The position numbers and the translations under genes are program-made. Positions 5,301 through 6,747 of a stretch of 6,747 nucleotides of DNA are shown piece after piece. The notes below the pieces were generated by a model. It made no database searches, was not told where the DNA came from, and saw only the letters and a program-made list of their open reading frames with translations. Origin of the DNA: Pseudomonadota bacterium. GTDB taxonomy: Bacteria > Pseudomonadota > Alphaproteobacteria > Sphingomonadales > Sphingomonadaceae. The DNA lies in the NCBI GenBank assembly GCA_029781465.1, contig JAKOWQ010000191.1:1-6747 (forward strand). Reading direction: 5' to 3'. Position 1 is the stretch's first letter, and the number at the start of each line of letters is the position of its first letter.

Positions 5301-6620
5301 TCAACGCTTTGGCATCAGCCTGATCGTCGAGGCAACCAACGCCTCGCTGGCGGTGGCGATCACCTTGCCTGCCTCGGGCGCCCAGAACGGGCTGTGGAGG
5401 CCGGGCAGGACCTTGCCATCCTTCTTAGCCGCCGCGATCGTTTCGGCCGGGCGTCCGCCGACCCAGAAGATCAGGCTCTTGATGTGGGCGGGATCGCTGC
5501 GGGCAAACTCGCCAAAGTCCTCGCCCGCCATTACCGGGCCAACCTGCTGCGCGCGGCCTTCGCCGAAATGCTGCTGGAAAAAGCTCAGCATATCGGCGCT
5601 GAAGGCGGGCGTGTTGTAGGTCGAGCGGGTGAAGGGTTCCTCCACCTTGACCTCGGGCAGGAGATCATCGGGAAGCCCGGCGGCCTGGGCTTCGGCGCGG
5701 GCGATGCGGCGGATCCCGTCGAGCAGCTGCTTGCGCGATTCGTCGGAATAGGAGCGCACCGTCAGCTGCATCTCGGCCCGGTCGGAAATGATGTTGTGCT
5801 TGGCCCCGGCGTGGAAACTGCCGACCGTCACCACCGCTGGATCGAACGGATCGTGCTCGCGGCTGACCAGGGTTTGCAGGCGCATCACGATCGCGCTGGC
5901 AATCACGATCGGATCCTTGGTCAGCGCCGGATAGGCGCCGTGGCCGCCCACGCCATGAACCGTGATGTCGACCGAATCGACGTTGGCCAGGGCATAGCCC
6001 GGCGCCACCCCGATCACGCCCGAAGGCAGGTCGGCACTGTCATGGAAGGCCAGCGCATAGTCGGGCTTGGGAAAGGCCTTGAAGCGCGGGTCTTCCAGCA
6101 TCGCCAGCGCGCCCAGCCCGCGCTCTTCGGCCGGCTGGCCGACCATTACCAGCGTGCCGGACCATTTGTCCTTGTTCGCACCAAGCACCCGCGCGGTTTC
6201 GATCCAGGCGGTCATATGGGTATCGTGCCCGCAGGCGTGCATGATCCCGCTCTCCACCCCAGCCGTGGATGTGCCGCGCGCCTTCGAGGCAAAGGGCAGT
6301 CCGGTCTGCTCGATCACCGGCAGAGCGTCCATATCGGCACGGATCAGCACCACCGGTCCCGGCCCGTTGCGCAGCACCGCGACCACCCCGGTCCCGCCAA
6401 TCCCCTCGCTCACTTCGAACCCGGCCTTGCGCGCGGCATCGGCCATGATCTTCGCGCTGCGATGCTCCTGAAAGGAAAGCTCGGGATTAAGGTGGAAATC
6501 GCGGTAGATTTCCATCAGCCCCGGCATATCGGCCGCGATCCGGTCGCGAACCGGATCGGCCTGGGCGGGATTGGAGAACAGCGCGGCAAGCGCGGCGAAG
6601 CTGAGGAGGCGGGCTTTCAT
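5301..6620 (-). CDS. Periplasmic M20-family (M20D-like) metallo-amidohydrolase, 439 aa
   Basis: A signal peptide is evident (basic start, hydrophobic 5-15, cleavage likely after AQA at residue 21), so the enzyme acts in the periplasm. The M20D/amidohydrolase signatures follow: H43-x-x-PELSFQE, RADMDALP (94-101), HACGHDTH (128-135), GQPAEE (161-166), FHD at H193, a GGHGAYP segment in the lid domain, and GLH at 407-409. Predicted metal ligands are C130, H132, E166, H193 and H409, with E165 as catalytic base. Relatives hydrolyse N-acyl amino acids, hippurate or indole-acetyl conjugates, releasing an organic acid and an amino acid. The specific substrate is unknown. The start is fixed by the signal peptide; a GGGAG lies very close upstream, so translation initiation may be weak. 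The permease follows 43 bp downstream and may import a product. Confidence 0.92.
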   Translation of the reverse strand: MKARLLSFAALAALFSNPAQADPVRDRIAADMPGLMEIYRDFHLNPELSFQEHRSAKIMADAARKAGFEVSEGIGGTGVVAVLRNGPGPVVLIRADMDALPVIEQTGLPFASKARGTSTAGVESGIMHACGHDTHMTAWIETARVLGANKDKWSGTLVMVGQPAEERGLGALAMLEDPRFKAFPKPDYALAFHDSADLPSGVIGVAPGYALANVDSVDITVHGVGGHGAYPALTKDPIVIASAIVMRLQTLVSREHDPFDPAVVTVGSFHAGAKHNIISDRAEMQLTVRSYSDESRKQLLDGIRRIARAEAQAAGLPDDLLPEVKVEEPFTRSTYNTPAFSADMLSFFQQHFGEGRAQQVGPVMAGEDFGEFARSDPAHIKSLIFWVGGRPAETIAAAKKDGKVLPGLHSPFWAPEAGKVIATASEALVASTIRLMPKR

Positions 6621-6634
6621 GCTCCCAGCCTAGG

Positions 6635-6660
6635 GCGCGATTGCCGCCTCGGCAATGCGC
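6635..6660 (-). terminator. Hairpin just downstream of tRNA-Leu, before the amidohydrolase
   Basis: ATTGCCG (6640-6646) and CGGCAAT (6650-6656) form a perfect 7-bp stem with a 3-nt loop. GCGC arms (6635-6638 and 6657-6660) extend it past one bulged base. It starts 3 nt after the encoded CCA end of the tRNA and has no T tract after it. It may serve tRNA 3'-end processing or partial termination, and it leaves only 14 bp to the amidohydrolase start. Confidence 0.45.
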
Positions 6661-6663
6661 CAG

Positions 6664-6747
6664 TGGTGCCCCTGGCCCGACTCGAACGGGCACGTCTTGC
6701 GACAAACGATTTTGAGTCGTTCGCGTCTACCATTCCGCCACAGGGGC
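6664..6747 (-). tRNA. tRNA-Leu (anticodon CAA)
   Basis: The minus strand folds into a full cloverleaf of 84 nt including an encoded CCA. The acceptor stem is GCCCCTG with CAGGGGC, and the discriminator base is A. The anticodon stem is AACGA with TCGTT around the loop CTCAAAA, giving anticodon CAA (reads UUG, Leu). A long variable arm (GTC-GCAA-GAC) is typical of class II tRNAs such as Leu. The T arm is GCCCG-TTCGAGT-CGGGC. The 5' end coincides with the last base of the window, so its promoter lies outside. Confidence 0.96.

Noticed and set aside
6664..6747. tRNA-Leu as an attachment site for an integrated element.
   Set aside because: No integrase, no direct repeat of the tRNA 3' end and no foreign-looking genes follow it; the neighbour is an ordinary metabolic gene.
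1..6747. Frequent GATCG/CGATC words across the window as a possible dispersed repeat.
   Set aside because: They occur mostly inside codons (Ile-Gly, Asp-Arg and similar) and look like a lineage-level word preference, with no larger repeat unit around them.

Overview
This GC-rich window looks like the chromosome of an alphaproteobacterium. The most likely group is Sphingomonadales (Erythrobacter, Novosphingobium or Sphingomonas type). The grounds are codon and GC character, the family mix, and the N-terminus of a PEP-CTERM/XrtA-type sugar transferase at the left edge. The lineage is inferred from sequence style; no search was run. I see no insertion sequences, phage genes, CRISPR arrays or other signs of recent transfer.

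Layout. Positions 1-160 (minus) hold the first 53 codons of a glycosyltransferase of the TIGR03013 (EpsB-like, XrtA-associated) type. A divergent intergenic region (161-365) separates it from a plus-strand gene (366-905). That gene encodes a small exported or membrane-anchored Gly/Pro-rich protein of unknown function. Everything to the right is on the minus strand. The plus gene meets the DUF3501 gene stop-to-stop with no base between them.

In transcription order (right to left) the minus-strand block is: tRNA-Leu(CAA) at 6664-6747; a periplasmic M20-family amidohydrolase (5301-6620); an SLC13/DASS-type permease with central TrkA-C-like domains (3464-5257); a 17-bp palindrome of Fur/Irr type (3441-3457); a rubredoxin-less rubrerythrin (2906-3331); a GlpC-like protein with two 4Fe-4S motifs and two cysteine-rich CCG domains (1508-2833); and a DUF3501 protein (906-1502).

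How the genes may work together. The hydrolase and permease are 43 bp apart in the same direction. They could form a scavenging pair in which an N-acyl substrate is split in the periplasm and an organic anion is imported. The rubrerythrin, GlpC-like and DUF3501 genes form a second unit, probably with its own promoter near the Fur-like box. The obvious model is that the GlpC-like protein feeds electrons to a rubrerythrin that has no rubredoxin domain of its own, giving an iron-linked peroxide-reducing or iron-handling module, with DUF3501 as an unknown partner. That redox link is inference. The gene order, motifs, palindrome and hairpins are read directly from the sequence. This three-gene module is the most interesting part of the window.
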